Shown: positions 1 through 8,573 of the stretch, in pieces
Layout: each line of letters begins with the position of its first letter
Position numbering within the stretch: the first letter of the stretch is position 1
Made by a program: the position numbers and the translations under genes
The notes under the pieces: model-generated
What the model saw: the letters and a program-made list of their open reading frames with translations, nothing else
Database searches by the model: none
What the model was told of the DNA's origin: nothing
Assembly (NCBI RefSeq): GCF_004359215.1
Contig: NC_090624.1
Location: forward strand, 2,884,878 to 2,915,376
DNA from: Bremia lactucae
Taxonomy: Eukaryota; Oomycota; Peronosporomycetes; Peronosporales; Peronosporaceae
DNA length: 30,499 nt
Reading direction: 5' to 3'

Positions 1-134
1 TTGTGTGACCAGGCAATGGCCGTTGCCGAAAGAACAAGTCGATTATATCGATGAGTTCTTCAACAAGCGAGCCAAGGCGGGACATGTGCGTGAGAGCAAA
101 TCGCCTCACTGCAGCCCGACCTTTTGTGTGCGAA
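1..134 (+). pseudogene. pol: Ty3/Gypsy reverse transcriptase N-terminal stub (element A)
   Basis: Reads as the start of a Gypsy RT domain (TRQWPLPKEQ, then AGHVRESKSPHCSPTFCVR) and stops abruptly after PTFCVR, just before the KATGGWR motif found in the other copies here. It is about 95% identical (7 differences by eye over 134 bases) to the reverse complement of 29429-29561 in element E. After base 134 the sequence changes to Gag, so a deletion or template switch has joined RT to gag. It runs off the left edge of the window. No catalytic aspartate is present. Confidence 0.85.
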
Positions 135-475
135 GTCGAAGGCGACTCCATTTTAAGAAGATTCATCGAATTAGGCGACGATTTAGAAACTCGCCGTATA
201 ATTGATGATGCGTCAAAAGCGATATTTGGCATGTCCAACTTAGCTGGACGTGCCAAATCTTGGGCCTTGGGGCTCAAGCTTCACAACCCATTAGTCTTTA
301 AGTTTGTATGAGGTCCTTAAGACCCACTCAGACAACCATTTGAGCCATCACGTGCCGAATAAAGGGCTCGAGTCGACCTCCTGGATTTGAAGCAAGGCAA
401 GCGTGACCTTCACGCTTATACCCAGCATTTACCTAAGAAATCTATTCCAACAGTCCTTAAAAGGATTGTCGAAGT
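135..475 (+). pseudogene. gag: Ty3/Gypsy Gag fragment (element A)
   Basis: Translates as a Gag core (GDSILRRFIELGDDLETRR, then SNLAGRAKSWALGLKL and KQGKRDLHAYTQH). It aligns with Gag of element B (8900-9190), which has SNLAGRAK, ALGLKLRD and KQGKRDVHAYAQH. Stops fall near 309-325, and the reading frame shifts before the KQGKRD part. The fragment then jumps to integrase sequence near 475, so the rest of gag, protease, RT and RNase H are missing. Confidence 0.8.
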
Positions 476-1200
476 TGTATCGATCCTTTACAGATCGAAC
501 AGATCGATATACAACACGCAATGGCTAAGTGGCCATCGTGGACGTGAAAAGACCTATCTCACAATAAGTCGCGACATCTACTGGCCACGCCAGTATGAGT
601 TCGTCCGCAAGTACATACGTGTTTGCGAAGTTTGAAAACGAGTGAAGCTTAGAGCTTCACCCGTGCTCCGTTACAGCCTTCGCCTGCTCCGGCAGAGTGT
701 TGGCAGTCCGTATCTGCGGACTTCGTCTTCGGATTTCCAGCGTTGATACCAAGAATATTAGTTCTTACATTTGTTGAACGTTTCAGCCAAATGGATCGTC
801 TTGTGGCAGTCTCGCAGTCGATCATAGCTAAAACCTGTGCTCGTGTCTTTGTTGACACGATATTTTGACTCCATGGGTTACCCTGTGAACTGGTCTCAGA
901 TCGAGGTCCCAGATTCACAGCGGAGATTTAGCATTCTGTGTTTAAATCACTTGTAACACAGTTGAAGGTGTCAACTTCTGACCATCCTGAAGCAGATGGT
1001 CAGACAGAACGTGCAAATCGCATCCTCAAAGAGATAATTCGCAGATTCGTCTACTCTTTTACGAGTTGGAGCGAGTTCATGCCGATGGTAGAATTTGCCA
1101 TCAATATTTGAGTGCACTCTTCTACGAAGCAAACACCATTTTTTGTGAACGGCTTTCGCCATCAGCGCATACCCACCTAGTTTGAGAGTAACTATTGTGT
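476..1200 (+). pseudogene. pol: Ty3/Gypsy integrase, zinc and catalytic core remnant (element A)
   Basis: Starts with a shortened YNTQWLSGHRGREKTYLT. Relative to copies B and C, the stretch between the first strand of the N-terminal domain and the second His of the HHCC finger is deleted. The second Cys of the CEVC pair is a TGA stop at about 633. Beyond it the DNA can still be aligned to B (12280-12760) through the core region, including the TDGQTERVNR-like segment near 990-1030 and the FVNG motif near 1145, but there are many frameshifts and stops. Non-functional. Confidence 0.75.
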
Positions 1201-1249
1201 AAGGGGTGTGTGTGCTCGCTCGAGCAAAGAACATTTTGCTCTTGTTCAT

Positions 1250-1800
1250 CACACATTGACCCTAAGGTCAATGCGAAGGATACCAGTGTAAATTTGATCA
1301 ACATTGAGCGATAATGCTATTACTGACTTTGATAACGATGCTAAAAGACTTAGTATCGCACAATAATAAATGCACTTACTGGTTAGGAAAACGATATCTC
1401 CGCAGTTCACACCTGTCGCACCGAAGACAAAAAACAAAACCGAGTCAGCAGGAAAATTCCTGCTAGCTAGAGAAGTAGTGGTCCGTTTCGTACAGGATTC
1501 CTTCGATGATGCAGAGGATCGACAGAAACGAAACTCTGACAAAAGGAAAAGCAGATATTTTTTTATTTAATGTTAATGATTTTGTCTTATTTACTAAGGT
1601 AAACCTACAAAAACATGTAAGAGACGGATGTGGGTAGTAATAAGTTATCAGCCATGTATATCGGCCTATTTTGTGTACTACATCGCCAATGAAGTGCGTA
1701 AATGATCAAACCGCTTTGTAGGATGCGTACGCATCCTACATTTTATGTCGGGCGTCCGCCCGTACCATCAATACTAGGCTTCTCCCGGTTTTGAATTACC
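1250..1800 (+). pseudogene. pol: Ty3/Gypsy integrase C-terminal region (element A)
   Basis: The piece ESAGKFLLAREVVVRFVQ, followed by DRQKRNSDK (about 1440-1550), matches ESAEEFLLTRESVIRFVQ and DRQKRNADK of element B (12950-13050). The DNA at 1590-1775 aligns with the GPF/Y-type module of B (LPRRMRTHPTFYVGRLRPY) but is frameshifted. A perfect 24-bp palindrome lies at 1717-1740 in this coding remnant. Confidence 0.7.
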
Positions 1801-2400
1801 CGGAACGTTTAAAGTCATCTGCCGAAGCCTGATGGTCCCGATCTAAAGATTGATAGTCTCGGGACAGAGTCTGGTTCTCTTGAACCTGACGATCTACTCG
1901 TTACATCCTCCAAGGATGAGATCTTTTGACGAGCTATCACCACCTCGTTTTGAAGGGACTGATATGTCCGTTCGTTCGCCGGTTGATCAGTCGCAACTTC
2001 CGTACAATTTTCCATTTGGTCATACCGCTAACTCGAGCCGCCGGGATCGTTTGTGATCAATCTCCTCCCTTCAATGATGGAAGGTGTAACTCAAGTCACG
2101 ATATTGACGCGAGTTCGGCGAACGAAGCGAAATCGATTTTCCCTTCTCCCTCACAACCATTCAAGGATTCAAGTGGTGAAAAGCTTTTCTTGTTGAACGC
2201 ATCTCGAATATCGTCAGGTGGAAGAACTGAACGAGTCACCATGTTCGTTGGCGAGGATATGCACTCTCGCATAAAAGTTGGGAACCTCGTTCTCAACTGA
2301 TCATCGACGTACCGGGTCTCGTCTTGCAGTACGACGAGACCCATTCTCCTCATCAGAAGGTCTTTCGGAAAACGAACGCTTCCCGCGCTCGTAAAAGGGT
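1800..2400 (+). pseudogene. pol: Pol C-terminal extension with chromodomain remnant (element A)
   Basis: From about 2178 the frames read EKLFLVERI, then VRWRGYALSHKSWEPRSQL, then IDVPGLVLQYDETH. This is a chromodomain (FLVERI, VRWRGY and SWEP signatures) followed by the conserved chromovirus tail. At least one frameshift separates the parts. The stretch 1800-2170 is a poorly conserved, Ser/Pro-rich linker I could not assign. It makes A, like B, a chromodomain-bearing Ty3/Gypsy element. The DNA of the VPGLVLQYDETH part forms a 10-bp-stem hairpin at 2314-2342. Confidence 0.7.
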
Positions 2401-2459
2401 TGGAGGTTCAGGATCAGGATCACTGCCAGAGTAATGTTATCGTTAACGTCGACGTGAGC

Positions 2460-2827
2460 CAACGGTAGAGGAACCGCGATACAGGGCGGTTTGCTCCGGG
2501 AAAGAAGCCTTGGTTGCCCTCAAATGGGAATCAAAATGGTTAGTTTGGTATGGCCGACGATCGGCTCATCCAGGCTTCACAAGCCTGGAGAGGACGAAAC
2601 GAAATTTTTCATCGATGCCTTTTTACGGCATCAGTAATACACATAGAAGCGGGCAAAGGATGTCACTCCTTCGTTTTAAGCTTGTGAAGCACGTGCAAAG
2701 CATAGACCGCGAGGCCTGGCTTGACAAACTTGATGCTTTCTGCGACCGTTCAAGAAAAATGGATGTAGTCGGTGCATGCGACAAATTCCACCATTTATCG
2801 AGAGATGCAGGGTTACCTTGCATCTAG
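2460..2827 (+). pseudogene. 3'-region ORF fragment homologous to the antisense ORF of element B
   Basis: Downstream of the chromodomain the plus strand encodes EALVALKWESKWLVWYGRRS and later IDREAWLDKLDAF and LSRDAGLPCI. The minus strand of element B at about 14390-13990 encodes a protein that aligns without gaps over the last part: REAWL, then 33 residues with about 13 identities ending in AGLPC, plus an upstream LVW match. The function is unknown and I do not recognise a domain. In B this ORF is antisense to pol; here the homologous part is in the pol direction, so it has been inverted or rearranged. Confidence 0.55.
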
Positions 2828-3489
2828 TGTGTAGGCTCATGCTCATGCTGTTTAAGGTTGCAGGTCATGCCCCTAAGGAGGCATACTCTTTTAATGATCA
2901 TCATTGGAGAACGCTCATCTTTTACGAGATGCGTCCCTTTTTTGGTTATGAATACTAGCATTACCAGCAGCAAGCTTACGAAATGACCTTTACGATCACT
3001 TTGCTTCTAGTGATGCATACTGACATCACCAGAGTTATCGTCGTCCATGGAGTCATCACGAGATGACTTCGCACCCAAAAGGTATGACGAAGTCTAACAA
3101 CTTCGTCATCACCTTTTTGGCTGTCACGTTAGGACATGTAGACTTAACGGCTGTGGCCCCGGTTGATCCGGAGGCCTTGACAGTTGCCACCGAGTCGGGC
3201 AATAAAGCCGAGTCGGCCCAGTCACCTACAATTGTAGCAGCAGGTGCCGCCTGCAATGGGAGTAGAAGGTGACTTGTACCATGTTGAAGCGTAAGAACTT
3301 TGGTAAAAGGATTTTGATCTTGTGCTTACCAACCTTGATTACTTGCGTGGCTAAAGGGATCTCACGTCCCGTTAGCCTCCTGTCCACTCAGGTTCACGAA
3401 ATCATGCCAGCTATTCTACTCTAACCTAGAAAACAGTGTCGTCAGCCGTCACTCGTACCTTTTCGTACGCAGGTGCCTGTGCCTTTTTA
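2828..3489. other. Element A 3' region, unassigned
   Basis: No gene can be assigned. The stretch 3056-3272 is open on both strands and its translations are Ala/Thr/Val-rich, possibly a middle part of the 3'-region ORF, but no copy elsewhere in the window confirms it. A 9-bp-stem hairpin lies at 3085-3108. The rest holds only short ORFs. Confidence 0.4.
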
Positions 3490-3643
3490 TTACCCGTAAC
3501 CTCTATTTGAAGTTGGAAGTGACTTTTTTTCCGCAGTAGATGCATTAGTATCTACTGAAACATTTGCATCGCTTGCAGCTGCATTGAGCCGTGCAGCTGC
3601 CAGCTTTGCTGCCTCACAGGCAACGCACGGGTGTTGATACCAT
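3490..3643 (-). pseudogene. Antisense ORF, N-terminal remnant (element A)
   Basis: The minus strand has an ATG at 3643 and, after a frameshift, an alanine-rich segment (CEAAKLAAARLNAAASDANVS) that resembles the start of the antisense ORF of element B (MVNKSMRYANSAAPS, then HAAAGDALLS). It lies about 157 bp inside the LTR start at 3800, the same place as in B and C. It ends near 3490. The function is unknown. Confidence 0.45.
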
Positions 3644-3786
3644 GTGCAAACGAATTGATTTGAACAAAACAATAATGCCCTAAAATTTGAGTTTTGAAAG
3701 GACCAACAATGCAAAAATAATTTACAAGAAAAGCATAATAGTTTTTATATGTCAATTCACAGCATTAAAAATTGTAACTATTGGTT

Positions 3787-3796
3787 AAGGGAGGGG
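3787..3796 (+). other. Polypurine tract of element A
   Basis: AAGGGAGGGG sits immediately before an LTR-like TGTAACGGAG. The same tract precedes the LTRs of B (15006) and C (23808). It is the expected primer site for plus-strand DNA synthesis. Confidence 0.75.
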
Positions 3797-3799
3797 TGG

Positions 3800-4090
3800 T
3801 GTAACGGAGTGTCTCATTACATAATTACTCTATTTTTGGAAAAGTAATATTATAAATTATGTTGTATGAGAGGAGATAAATAAAGAAGTACAAAATTATC
3901 ATCTTTATTAATTTTGACTTAATAGTTCCAATATTACTGAATTTAGTAATATTGAAATTAGCTGTAGTGGTTAGTTGATTTAAGTTAGAATCATCGCCGT
4001 CAAATGTCATAAGACACGATTGTGCGGTGCATGTAGGCGCCATATACAGCTTGTTATTGCTCCGCTGAAAGAATGAATTTTACATTTTGT
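3800..4090 (+). repeat. 3' LTR of element A (divergent, right end unclear)
   Basis: Begins TGTAACGGAGTGTC, close to the TGTAACGGGGTGTATC start of the B and C LTRs, directly after the polypurine tract. The rest is AT-rich and not alignable by eye to the other LTRs. I could not find the expected inverted CCCCGTTACA-type end, so 4090 is only the approximate limit before unrelated sequence. Confidence 0.5.
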
Positions 4091-4200
4091 AAGATCGCCA
4101 ACAGGAAAAAAGTGGGACGGTGAGCCGCTTACGTCGCGCCGCTTAAGACCATTCAATCACTTTTTTAGCGACCAGTGTGTGGACCTACCCAGGTGACATT

Positions 4201-4920
4201 ATGCGGCGCTTGATATGCCATCTAAAGGGTAAAGCTGTTGGGTCGGCTGCATTGACACTCATAAAACCACGGACTAAGCGCACGCGCAGCGATAATAAGC
4301 CGCCGGCGCCTAGTGCCACAGTTACAACACCGACAGATGCTGCTGTCGCACTGTTGACTGAGCTCAACGATCCATCTCACTTGCGCAGTGAGTGTGTAGA
4401 TCCGTCGCTCATTGTTGAGTACAATGAGTCGACACCGCTGCCGTCGTCTCATAGTGGTGATGAGCACAGCGAGCTAATGGGGAAGAGTGCTGTCGCTTTA
4501 TTGCCTTTCTAAACTTCACCCACTGCTCCTAACATGGAGACGCCGAGCGTTTCGAAAGCCAACTTGCCTAACGTCGACCTAAGCAACTGTCTCGTCGTCT
4601 GCAGCTAGGGTAGCGACCATTTATTAGAGCGCTGCCCTTGAATGAGCAGCTGCTTCTCAGTTGGGTAGAACCATAACACCTGTCGTTCAGACCGTCATAC
4701 ACAATAGGTCTGGCGCAGATGAGTCTGATCTTAAATTTCCACCGTCGGCACGTGAACGTATCCATTCGGTGTCACAATTTAGCCGTATCAAACACGGCTA
4801 TCCGGCTGGTGGCATATTACCGATGCCACATCCATCTGATGCCTTATTCCGATGGAACCAGTGCACTGCTCCTAGAGCGCGCTGCTCTAGATCCACATCA
4901 TTAGTATTGCACCAATAATT
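4201..4920 (+). CDS. Uncharacterised ORF convergent with element G pol; possible antisense ORF
   Basis: An ATG at 4201 opens 103 codons to a stop at 4510-4512. The product has a basic start (KPRTKRTRSDNKPPAPS) and a Ser/Asp/Glu-rich end (PLPSSHSGDEHSELMG). Weaker coding-like sequence continues in shifted frames to about 4917 (for example SGADESDLKFPPSARERIHS). It lies at the 3' side of the minus-strand integrase of element G and points towards it, the layout seen for the antisense ORFs of B, C and D2. No domain is recognised. It could also be a non-coding open frame. Confidence 0.35.
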
Positions 4921-4929
4921 CATTAAAAG

Positions 4930-6157
4930 GTTAGGTTAAAGCACTTGGTCGTGTTTCTCGATCCCGGTCGTTCCCCACTAAGACTCGGGCCACGCACAAA
5001 CGAGACTGGTCTGTGAGTATGGCGCACTACGTTTATATAAAAAGGTGTCCTGGGTTGGACACTGACAGATTTCGTATACCGAACTTCACGAAAGGCAATT
5101 GCTTGCTCCATTCTTTGGGAGAGCCGCTACCGTGCGCAATACATCCACCACAACACGATTGCCGCGTGCCGTTTGGCCATCAGTCTAAGGGTGATCGGTT
5201 ATAGATATGTACTCAGCAGCTCAAACATATGGCGCCAAATACCTGACGTATAGCGTGGATCCCCGTCCGATATTATGGACTCGGGCACCCGTGAAGATGT
5301 ACACATCATGCAGGAATAAGAGAGTTGTCTCCTTGTCAGAGATCAAAGTGCTACATAGTGCTACATGGTGCTAGATGCACCTGTTTGCTCAGTCTGTCAA
5401 CACAGACGACGAGCCCCGTCCGACCCTTGTGGTCAGGTGGCAGGTTAATCATGAAGTCCAGACTGAACGACTTCCAACAATCCGTTTGAATCGGCAGCAC
5501 CTGCAATGGCTCACTGGTGGACAGTGCAGGCTTTATGCGCTTACACAGTTTGCAGGGACGAATATAGTTGGCCTAATATCGGTATGGGTGTGGCCGCCAA
5601 ATGTCCTCTGATACTCGTAAAAATGTATTTTCACGGCCCAGATGCCAAATCGATGGTGCACCATGGAGCTCATGCGGTATCTTTGACTTGAGATTCGTTC
5701 ATGAGGGGCATAGATTCTCAACGGACCACACGATGCCATAACATACCATCGCTGCAGCTAAAGCGCCTTATTTTAGCCTTTTGTTGAGACCTATCGTCCA
5801 CCGAAGGGATCTAACAGCAGGCGACATGTTCGTCCCGACTGTATCTCTCTTTAATTTCGGAGGCCACTGAGTTCGCCACGAGGTGGGCCTTCATGGCTGC
5901 AAATGTTGACGACTCAACTTGCACCTTAGACCGAGACACACTTTCCTGGTGTCTTACCTCGAAGGCTGGTCTAGGCGATAGCGCTTCAGCCAAGACATTC
6001 GACTTACCCGGCTTGTAACCGACTTTTTAATTTTTTTAAAAATGAATGTAAGCCATCTTACCATGCTAGGCGAGAGCTGGGGTGAGCTTATTGCGATACA
6101 CAGTGATGCGTGATCCCTATGAATCACATATGGTTTGGTGCCCCAAATAGACGCACT
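4930..6157 (-). pseudogene. pol: Ty3/Gypsy RNase H and integrase remnant (element G)
   Basis: Read from 6157 leftwards: an RNase H part (PYVIHRDHASL, then QLSPSMVRWLTF), the end of RNase H near 6020-5960 (LAEALSPRPAFE), an integrase finger region with C-x2-C near 5555, the core start (SFSLDFMINLPPDHKGRTG, then VVCVDRLSK) with the first catalytic Asp, a second catalytic region (IISDGDPRYTS) near 5275, a degraded TDGQT segment near 5185 and a TPFYINVVRH segment ending near 4970. Stops and frameshifts are frequent. The motifs differ from A/B/C, so this is another lineage. The right side is cut by the sequence gap. Confidence 0.8.
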
Positions 6158-6257
6158 NNNNNNNNNNNNNNNNNNNNNNNNNNNNNNNNNNNNNNNNNNN
6201 NNNNNNNNNNNNNNNNNNNNNNNNNNNNNNNNNNNNNNNNNNNNNNNNNNNNNNNNN
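6158..6257. other. Assembly gap of 100 N
   Basis: Exactly 100 N, the usual placeholder for a gap of unknown size. It lies two bases beyond the stop codon of the START/FYVE-like gene and truncates element G. Linkage of the two sides rests on scaffolding only. Confidence 0.99.
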
Positions 6258-6259
6258 GT

Positions 6260-7480
6260 TTAAAAATTCAAGTCATCTGAAAGAATGTCAGATCCTGAGA
6301 GGGAAGCCATGACGCTGTAGGCCTGATACCCATTCGCTTGATCTTGTGCCGCTGGGACTGCATCCATGCGTGAAACCTCACTAATGCAGAGAACGCAAAA
6401 CGTGATTTTACGTCGAAGAAGATTTCCATTTGGCGCGAGAAACGTGATGCCTTTGGGACGTTTGCACTTGTAACACACTGCATTTAGACACAGTTTGCAG
6501 ACGCTCTTTCCGAACGCCGCCACTCGAGGAAGGCCAAACGCACCAGGCGTTAGATTTCGAGCACATGCTGTGCACGCTACATCTCCGTTTGAAACACTGC
6601 AAGGGCTGCTATCGTGGCGAAACGGCCGCGTTTCGGCTTGTCGATGCTGTAGTTTCCAAGTGAGTTTCTTGGCTTGACCACAAATGACGTAATTCGTCGT
6701 TGAAAGCAGTGCTTCCGCGGAGGCTTTGAGAGCCACGGATCGAAATACTTTTCCACCTGGATGCACGATATCAAAGGCAAACGTATCAATAACATTGCGG
6801 CTGCTCTGTCGATAAAAGCCAATGATTTTATGACGAGCTCGAACGACCCCAGGCAGGGGTTCCGTGTTTGGAAAGTCGATTGAATGAAGGAGTTGGTACC
6901 CAACGCGATCGCCGTCTGCAAAGTGCAAGATCCCCGTGGCTTCCAAGCAAACAAAATCGCGATTTTGGACCAATCCCGTTTGATTGAGTGGCAAATTGAT
7001 TTGCGTCCATTTGATCGAAACGGATCGGAACGGATCGGCCGCCGTGGGCACGACAATGTTGGCCAAGACCGCGCCGTCGCTGTAGTCTTTCACGTACGAG
7101 GCTTTTACTCGCATGATCTCCTGCGTGGGATTCACGGTTCCGAACATGAGGTCATTGAGCTCGCCCTCAAACGTCCCGACTGCAAGAATTATAGGCATGT
7201 GCTTTTGCCAATTGTCAGTGGATTCCTGAACAACTTCTTCTTCTTCCAGGACATTGTCATTCCATCCTCGTCGCTCGACGTAGACGTGAAGATTCTTGTC
7301 TTCGCCAATCGCTTTCCACTGCGAGCGCTTGACTTTTCGGTGCTCCGCGACCACAAACTCTTCGTACTTTGGGAAAACTTCGACTATTAAGTCTTTTTCG
7401 AGTTGAAGGAGAATGTCACGATCGGCGTCGGTCAGTACGAGGTGCGGGTATGGATTGGTGGTGAAGGGAGATTTGCCCAT
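6260..7480 (-). CDS. START-like / FYVE-like zinc finger protein, 406 aa
   Basis: The only intact long reading frame in the window. The start is the ATG at 7480: the frame has a stop at 7514-7516 and no other ATG between. The stop is TAA at 6260-6262. The N-terminal two thirds (about residues 15-265) look like the START-like lipid-binding region common in oomycete FYVE proteins. The C-terminal part has four Cys pairs in FYVE order: C303-x2-C306, C328-x2-C331, C336-x2-C339, C362-x2-C365. The basic RRHHCR patch and the WxxD motif of classical FYVE domains, which bind phosphatidylinositol 3-phosphate, are absent, so the finger may be structural or bind something else. The last 40 residues are Ser/Asp-rich. 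No signal peptide or membrane segment is seen. No intron is needed. The precise ligand is unknown; a role in membrane or lipid traffic is inference from the family. Confidence 0.9.
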   Translation of the reverse strand: MGKSPFTTNPYPHLVLTDADRDILLQLEKDLIVEVFPKYEEFVVAEHRKVKRSQWKAIGEDKNLHVYVERRGWNDNVLEEEEVVQESTDNWQKHMPIILAVGTFEGELNDLMFGTVNPTQEIMRVKASYVKDYSDGAVLANIVVPTAADPFRSVSIKWTQINLPLNQTGLVQNRDFVCLEATGILHFADGDRVGYQLLHSIDFPNTEPLPGVVRARHKIIGFYRQSSRNVIDTFAFDIVHPGGKVFRSVALKASAEALLSTTNYVICGQAKKLTWKLQHRQAETRPFRHDSSPCSVSNGDVACTACARNLTPGAFGLPRVAAFGKSVCKLCLNAVCYKCKRPKGITFLAPNGNLLRRKITFCVLCISEVSRMDAVPAAQDQANGYQAYSVMASLSGSDILSDDLNF

Positions 7481-7938
7481 ACTCCGCAATGGCGTGTGGG
7501 GTTCGACGCGACTTTAATTGTGATGCACCTTCATGACGTGCCTCGCACTCACGGAGTATACAAAATCGCACGTGACGGGACAATGTTCGCAAAGTGCCAC
7601 GGTTCTCGTGTATACCCCTCCTTACCTGCCAGATGAGGCAATGTGGAGCTTTCCGCGAATTTGATTTTTGATCCAAGGGTTTAGAATTTAGAAATTGAAC
7701 ATAGATTCTGGGCATTTGGGATTTAGGCGATGCTAGAAAAACCTTTAATATGAGAAGTAGCTTGAAGACGAAATAATGACGCCCAATGTCACTTTATCGA
7801 ACGCAACTCTAATGTTCTAACACATGTTATAAGCTTGATTCATATTTATTCAAAGGGTGCCGGTATATGTACCTCAGCTTTTTGGTAAGTGTGCCTCGCC
7901 CCAAACAATCCTTACAACTATAGCCAATGAGGTAGACC
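7481..7938 (-). promoter_or_regulatory. 5' flank of the START/FYVE-like gene
   Basis: 458 bp between the ATG at 7480 and the D-family LTR. It should hold the promoter. I saw no convincing match to the oomycete initiator consensus and no TATA box, so no site is called. The first retroelement sequence begins only about 460 bp upstream of the start codon. Confidence 0.4.
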
Positions 7939-8084
7939 TTGAATATAGCATAGCTACCTCACTCCTTAGTCCAGAGGAAGCCTTATAAATACGAAGGGTC
8001 TCTTAGTTTAATTGAAATAGGTTTAACAGTTCAGGGAGTCGTACAAGCTATTAAAGCTTAGTGAATCCTGGTTCAAATGGTTCA
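7939..8084 (-). repeat. D-family LTR, left part (copy D2, interrupted)
   Basis: Aligns with the LTR of D1 from 17516 onwards (AGCTACCTCRCTCCT, then GGTTTAACARYTCAGGGA) and with the F copy at 18620. The match stops at 8084, where the LTR of element B begins, and resumes at 24226 (ggagttcgtagaaccaagtg). This LTR was therefore split by insertion of the B/C block. The LTR reads in minus orientation because D elements run leftwards. Confidence 0.7.
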
Positions 8085-8524
8085 TGTAACGGGGTGTATC
8101 TTACATGAAATTACCACTTAAAGGTTTCTGATTAATATATTATCTAAAAGGTAGATAATATTTGGAGAATGTTATCTTATATAGTAATATTCGTAAAGCT
8201 TATCAATTAATCGATACAGGCCATTATATCTACTTGCTCCGCGGTCCTGTCAGCACTGGACGCGCGCAAAGAGAAGACAGATAAGACTTTATTACATGTT
8301 TTGTATTAGTTAATAATCAATTTAGTATTAAATCGATAAAAACAGAAGAACTTAATTATATTAAATACAGTTTACTTCTCACCCTATTTAGAGCAAGTGT
8401 TTTAAGAAAAAGTCTTTCTCTGCACGTACTTGTGTACGTGAAGTGACGTGAGTCACCACTCGCACTGAAGCAGTGCGAAATGGACTTGTAATGAAGCAGT
8501 ACAAGTCGGCAGTGCCCCATTACA
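8085..8524 (+). repeat. 5' LTR of element B (440 bp)
   Basis: Begins TGTAACGGGG and ends CCCCATTACA, near-perfect inverted ends of the TG...CA type. The C copy (23821-24225) has a perfect pair, TGTAACGGGG/CCCCGTTACA. It is followed after two bases by a primer binding site. The 4 bases on the left (TTCA, 8081-8084) recur just right of the C LTR (24227-24230), consistent with a mutated 5-bp target duplication (GTTCA/ATTCA). The last 100 bp carry four consecutive hairpins. Confidence 0.88.
8423..8507. repeat. Four consecutive hairpins at the 3' end of the B LTR
   Basis: Perfect stems in series: CACGTAC (7 bp, loop 8430-8433), GTGAC (5 bp, loop GTGA), TCGCACTG (8 bp at 8460-8478, loop AAG) and GACTTGTA (8 bp at 8483-8507, loop 9 nt). 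They would lie near the 3' end of the LTR RNA. In the C LTR the third and fourth hairpins are collapsed by a 26-bp deletion between two GAAGCAGT repeats. Confidence 0.7.
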
Positions 8525-8526
8525 CC

Positions 8527-8544
8527 TGGTACCACTTTAAGTCC
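8527..8544 (+). other. Primer binding site of element B
   Basis: TGGTACCACTTTAAGTCC starts two bases after the LTR end (spacer CC), as expected for annealing of a tRNA 3' CCA end. The D1 element has TGGTAGTACTCTTAGTC with the same CC spacer (minus strand 17513-17497), suggesting a related primer. I cannot name the tRNA. Confidence 0.65.
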
Positions 8545-8573
8545 GTCGAAGGACCAAAATTCTATCATATAAC

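Noticed and set aside
649..1304. Minus-strand open frames over the A integrase remnant
   Set aside because: They are shadows of the plus-strand integrase, which aligns with B and C.
6884..7390. A 168-codon open frame on the plus strand
   Set aside because: It is a mirror of the START-like coding region on the minus strand; it has no motif and no copy.
7489..7489. Start of the START/FYVE-like gene three codons upstream of 7480
   Set aside because: That codon is TTG; the first ATG in the frame is at 7480, with a stop upstream at 7514-7516.
7481..7938. Oomycete initiator or TATA element upstream of the START/FYVE-like gene
   Set aside because: Only weak partial matches; not enough to place a transcription start.
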